This document shows, in pieces, positions 40,295 through 43,871 of a stretch of DNA of 43,871 nucleotides. The notes beneath the pieces are model-generated. The model did no database searches. It had not been told where the DNA came from and was given only the letters and a program-made list of their open reading frames with translations. This DNA comes from a virus: positions 1 through 43,871 of IMG/VR virus record IMGVR_UViG_3300048062_000108; one strand, 5' to 3'. Numbering within the stretch: the stretch's first letter is position 1; each line of letters starts with the position of its first letter. Both the position numbers and the translations under genes were made by a program.

Positions 40295-43200
40295 ATGACA
40301 GTAAGAAGTGCAAGAAATAATAACCCAGGAAATATAGAATCTAACTCAACTGCTTGGGTTGGTAAAACCGGCGATGACGGAAGATTCGTTACCTATGCAA
40401 CACCAGAACATGGTGTTCGTGCAATGGGTAAAACATTAGAGACTTATCAAAACAAGCACGGCTTAACAACAGTAAATGATATGATTAATCGTTGGGCTCC
40501 TCCCAATGAAAACAATACATCCAATTACACAAACTTTGTTGCTGAAAGAATGGGTGTGGATCCAAATTCTCCAGTAGACTTAAGTGCAAATCCTGAATTA
40601 GCAGAAAAGATGGTTTCTGCAATGATACGTATGGAAGGTGGAGCAGAAGCAGAAGAATATTTTTCTGATAGTATTGGTACTGGATTGGGTATGGCATATG
40701 GTACAGTTGATGAAGAAGTTGTACCAGTAACTGATGATGATGCTTTGTCGCAGATAAAATCAGACCAAGACCCTGTTCCTGTAGGAGAAGAAAAATTAAA
40801 CTATGAAGATTCTGTAGAAACAAAAAATCAAATTTTAAACAATGCTACAAGTCTAGCACAAGTTATAAAACAAATGGAATCTAAAAATTTGTTTTGGGAT
40901 AATGAACTAGATGTGTATCAAAGTTATACATATAATTTAGAACTATTTTGTGTTAATAAACAAGCAGAAGCAAAATATAGAAAATTCGAAAACACGCCTG
41001 ACTTACTTTTGGATGTTGTAAATGATGCATGGCCTCCGGCGTCTGCACAAAAAGTAACGATTGCAAAAACCGGTGTGAGTACAGAATTGAATATACATGA
41101 TTTAGTTGTTGATGGTAGAGGGTATGGTGCAAACAGTGTTAGTAGAATGGCAGGAACTGCCACTACACTTTCATTTTCTATAACACAAGTTGGCGGAACT
41201 TCTTTACCCGATATGCTGAATAATACCGTTATACTATGTGGCTATCCAAATATACAAAATGCAGTTTTCTTTATGAAAATAAACTTTATTGGTTACGATG
41301 AAAACAATAACGTAAAAAAATTACCTGCTACAAAAGTTCTACCTTTTAAGATAAACAATTTTAGAGATTTAGATACAACTACAGATGCAAGGGGAACTGC
41401 TACAGGACTTACAGGTACTATTGTAAATGACGAAATAGTTTCATTGGCAACAATAGCACAAGCTGAAAGTAATTTTAACTTTGATGTAAAAAATACACTT
41501 GGAGAAACACTTGAAGAATTCTTTAATAAGCTAAATGAAAACATATTGAAAAATGCTGTAATCGGTGATTCAGACTTCCGTAATGAATTTAAGTTTGTTA
41601 TGGATGATGATTTCAAACAGAAATATGCACAAGCAGAAATGAAGGACCCAAACAATCCTAACATGTCTTCTGCTAGTAATGAAACTGAAAAAACAGATGC
41701 AATAAAAATAGGTCAACAGCAAGGTGTTGTTCAACCAGGTACAGGCATTTATGATTGTGTGACAAGTATAATTTTAAATGCAAAACAAATCAAAGAAGAA
41801 TTAACTGATTCCAAAGATACGATGAGTGATATTTTTTATATTAAACCTCATGGTGAACCTAAGCCAAATGGATTTAATATTTTAACTGGCACAACTTCTT
41901 ATATTGTTACATATCATATATCTTGTCACAGAAACATCTTGCCTCAAAATCAAATTAACAATGCACAAATTGTCGGTGCAACTGCAAAAATATTAAAAGA
42001 AGTATTTTTAACAGGAAGATGTAACAAAAGATATTATCATACTTACACAGGGTTGAATGACCAAATTATGGACTTTTCAATAAACTTACGACAGCAGTTA
42101 CAAAAAGTTTATTCTAAACCTAGCGATGCTTATATGGCAAATAGTTTTCTTAAATCTATAGGAGATTATAGAAAACTTATAGATGAAAAAGCCCAACAAA
42201 AATTAACAGAATTAGAAGCAGAAGCAGATGTTCTTAATAAAGAATTTAAAAAGAAAGAAGAAGTTTCAGAAAAACTAATATCAGAATTAGATAATTTAAA
42301 TGAAGATATTGTAAATCGATTTAGAGAAAAAGTTAGAGCGTCTGGACTTAATGACACCTATGGTGAAGACAGAAACTATATTGAAGCATTAATAGAATTA
42401 GGTGATGTCAATAGATTACGTGACGCTTTACAAAATGATGAAGCAAACACAAGAGGCGGTTCTGCGGCATACGAAATATTTAACGATATATTTAAAGGTG
42501 AAACCAGAAGAAATTTTGGTGCATTGAATAATGCGGTAAGAGATGCCAAGTTAGCAACCAATCAAGCGTTAACAGAACTTGAAGCGAATCAACGAGAAGA
42601 TGATGACCTTACAAGAGAAGCACTTGGGCATATGCTATCTAAAAAAGCAGTAGAAAGTACGTCTGCTATAGCAGATTCTTGGCAGAGTTTAGGATTGTTA
42701 TCAGAGGGCGGTGATGGACAAGATATATTACTGATTGAAGAACTTGATAAAGAAATGATAAAAAAATTAAGTCTAGAACAATTTAACGACTTAATGAAAA
42801 CGCTGGTAGAAAATCCTGTAAACTTTGATAGAGTTGTTAAACCAATATTACAAAATCCAACTAAATTAGATGTAATAAAAAATTCAAATAGAGAAGCATT
42901 AGAACTTGCAAAAGAAAAATATTATGAAGGAAAATATGCCAACATAAGCATGATGAATGCTACAATGACCATTAAAGGTGATCCTTATTGGTTAGAATCT
43001 TTCCTTCCAATAGAAGTTGAAAAGGGGAACTTCGGTAAAAACAATTCATCTGATTCATTAAAAATGCATACTGCACTAATCAATGGTAATAACTTTGTTA
43101 TCGTTGTAGTAGATAAAGCAGAAGGCGTATTCTTAAATGATGCAGATAGAGTAGGCCAAGACGCATCAAACAGTGATGGTATAAAAAAGTCAAGATTAGA

Positions 43201-43871
43201 AACAATGGTTTTCATGGTTAATGAAATCACTCATCAATTTAGTGGAGGACAGTTTAGCCAAACACTTTCATTAGTTAAATTTCCAGCGGCGTCTACTTTT
43301 CATGAATTTAGACCTACATTTGGTGGTAATCAATTTCCAGACCAATGGGGCGATGAATGGTTAAGAAAATATTCATATATCGAACCCGAACTTGGTATAA
43401 ACGATGGTACAGGGACAGGCGGTGATGGTACTGGTAAAGACGCAGAAGGACAAGCAGAAGAGGCAGGCAATATTGGAGTTCCAGTTGGTGCCGGTAACGC
43501 CTTAGTAGATACAGATGGTGATGGTGAAGGTGATACAGTAGTAGTTCAAAATACGGATGCGGCCTATCTTGGGGCATCGGCTGCCTACAAAAATGCAACC
43601 AGTCTTTTTATTGACAATAACGGTGTTGATGGTATTCCAGAGGAAGCAGACGCAAAACAATTAGCACTTGTTACTAGTCAACTACAAGACCTGTGTAATC
43701 TAGGAAACCAAGCGGCATGTACAGATTTATCAATGGGACGTCAGCAAATCGCAACTCATTTTGGTGATGCAGATGAAGCCAGAAATATAATAAATGAGTC
43801 AATAGATGACGGAACAACAGTTTCTCCTGCCACTATTGCAATGTTAGATAATACCTATGAATCATTAGGAC
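40295..43871 (+). CDS. Very large baseplate hub/structural protein with lysozyme-like N-terminus, cut by window edge
   Basis: The frame is open from the ATG at 40295 to the right edge: 1192 codons with no stop. Residues 1-125 carry RNNNPGNI, FVTYATPEHGVRAMGKTLETYQNKHG, MINRWAPPNENNT and IGTGLGMAYG, a module I associate with phage virion-bound peptidoglycan hydrolases. The middle (about 190-560) is beta-rich, with FFMKINFIGYDENNNVKKL and a domain SYIVTYHISCHRNILPQNQI that looks like a hub scaffold. From about 610 to 860 it is coiled. A further beta domain (YWLESFLPIEVE, HEFRPTFGGNQF) and an acidic Gly-rich linker follow. It is probably the central hub equivalent of T4 gp5/gp27. T4 gp5 also carries a lysozyme domain but in a different arrangement. 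Confidence 0.7.
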   Translation, partial: MTVRSARNNNPGNIESNSTAWVGKTGDDGRFVTYATPEHGVRAMGKTLETYQNKHGLTTVNDMINRWAPPNENNTSNYTNFVAERMGVDPNSPVDLSANPELAEKMVSAMIRMEGGAEAEEYFSDSIGTGLGMAYGTVDEEVVPVTDDDALSQIKSDQDPVPVGEEKLNYEDSVETKNQILNNATSLAQVIKQMESKNLFWDNELDVYQSYTYNLELFCVNKQAEAKYRKFENTPDLLLDVVNDAWPPASAQKVTIAKTGVSTELNIHDLVVDGRGYGANSVSRMAGTATTLSFSITQVGGTSLPDMLNNTVILCGYPNIQNAVFFMKINFIGYDENNNVKKLPATKVLPFKINNFRDLDTTTDARGTATGLTGTIVNDEIVSLATIAQAESNFNFDVKNTLGETLEEFFNKLNENILKNAVIGDSDFRNEFKFVMDDDFKQKYAQAEMKDPNNPNMSSASNETEKTDAIKIGQQQGVVQPGTGIYDCVTSIILNAKQIKEELTDSKDTMSDIFYIKPHGEPKPNGFNILTGTTSYIVTYHISCHRNILPQNQINNAQIVGATAKILKEVFLTGRCNKRYYHTYTGLNDQIMDFSINLRQQLQKVYSKPSDAYMANSFLKSIGDYRKLIDEKAQQKLTELEAEADVLNKEFKKKEEVSEKLISELDNLNEDIVNRFREKVRASGLNDTYGEDRNYIEALIELGDVNRLRDALQNDEANTRGGSAAYEIFNDIFKGETRRNFGALNNAVRDAKLATNQALTELEANQREDDDLTREALGHMLSKKAVESTSAIADSWQSLGLLSEGGDGQDILLIEELDKEMIKKLSLEQFNDLMKTLVENPVNFDRVVKPILQNPTKLDVIKNSNREALELAKEKYYEGKYANISMMNATMTIKGDPYWLESFLPIEVEKGNFGKNNSSDSLKMHTALINGNNFVIVVVDKAEGVFLNDADRVGQDASNSDGIKKSRLETMVFMVNEITHQFSGGQFSQTLSLVKFPAASTFHEFRPTFGGNQFPDQWGDEWLRKYSYIEPELGINDGTGTGGDGTGKDAEGQAEEAGNIGVPVGAGNALVDTDGDGEGDTVVVQNTDAAYLGASAAYKNATSLFIDNNGVDGIPEEADAKQLALVTSQLQDLCNLGNQAACTDLSMGRQQIATHFGDADEARNIINESIDDGTTVSPATIAMLDNTYESLG

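Noticed and set aside
40485-43598. Several leftward frames of 60-120 codons opposite the large hub gene
   Set aside because: The rightward frame is uninterrupted for 1192 codons with protein-like domains; the leftward frames are shadows without ribosome sites.
1-43871. tRNA genes, CRISPR arrays, insertion sequences
   Set aside because: No cloverleaf with a T-loop, no regularly spaced repeats with unique spacers, and no transposase or terminal inverted repeats were seen on either strand.

Overview
The window is a segment of a T4-like contractile-tailed phage (myovirus) genome, most like those that infect marine bacteria such as cyanobacteria or SAR11. Three things point to this. It is AT-rich and densely packed, with many ATGA or few-base gene overlaps. 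It carries a nearly complete T4-type virion gene set: gp4, gp13, gp14, gp15, gp16, gp18, gp19, gp20, gp21, gp22, gp23, a gp26/gp51-type protein, a tape measure, gp48/gp54-like tube proteins and gp53. It also has the T4 recombination pair gp46/gp47 and the late sigma factor gp55. No tRNA, CRISPR array, insertion sequence or photosynthesis gene is visible. The large terminase (gp17) and the outer baseplate wedge genes (gp6, gp25) are not in the window.

Layout. Bases 1-13694 are leftward: two hypothetical proteins (one cut by the left edge), gp16, a sulfotransferase-like protein, gp4, a gp54-like protein, tail tube gp19, sheath gp18, a metabolic cassette (dNMP kinase, DUF3147 membrane protein, radical SAM enzyme), neck protein gp13, two unknown proteins and a PhyH-type oxygenase. 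Bases 13758-17303 are rightward: gp14, gp15, a Nudix hydrolase and a coiled protein. Bases 17349-31283 are leftward: three fiber-type proteins, then major capsid, scaffold, protease, core proteins, portal and tape measure. Bases 31395-33629 are rightward: a gp26/gp51-type tail assembly gene with an apparent -1 frameshift extension, about 500 bases of strongly structured non-coding sequence, and a PD-(D/E)XK nuclease. Bases 33626-39302 are leftward: five tiny genes, a likely small RNA or attenuator, gp46, an SDR enzyme, gp47 and gp55. Bases 39424-43871 are rightward: gp48-like, gp53 and a very large hub-like protein cut by the right edge.

Regulation can be read in two layers. Virion genes are preceded by a late-promoter octamer, usually GATAAATA followed by C (T4 consensus TATAAATA). 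gp55 in this window would direct transcription from it. A second set of sites matches the bacterial sigma70 consensus with 17-18 base spacers. These sit before gp55, the nuclease, the gp26-type gene, the PhyH gene, a 424-residue unknown protein, the portal gene and a probable small RNA. At 13719-13747 an early leftward promoter and a late rightward element physically overlap. Intrinsic terminators follow gp18, the 161-residue gene, gp23, the convergent pair at 17.3 kb and the small RNA.

The most unusual items are the gp26-type frameshift cassette (slippery A AAT TTT, 6-base spacer, stem), the large structured RNA candidate at 32459-32964 with a pseudoknot and GNRA-capped stems, and the short RNA at 34612-34721.
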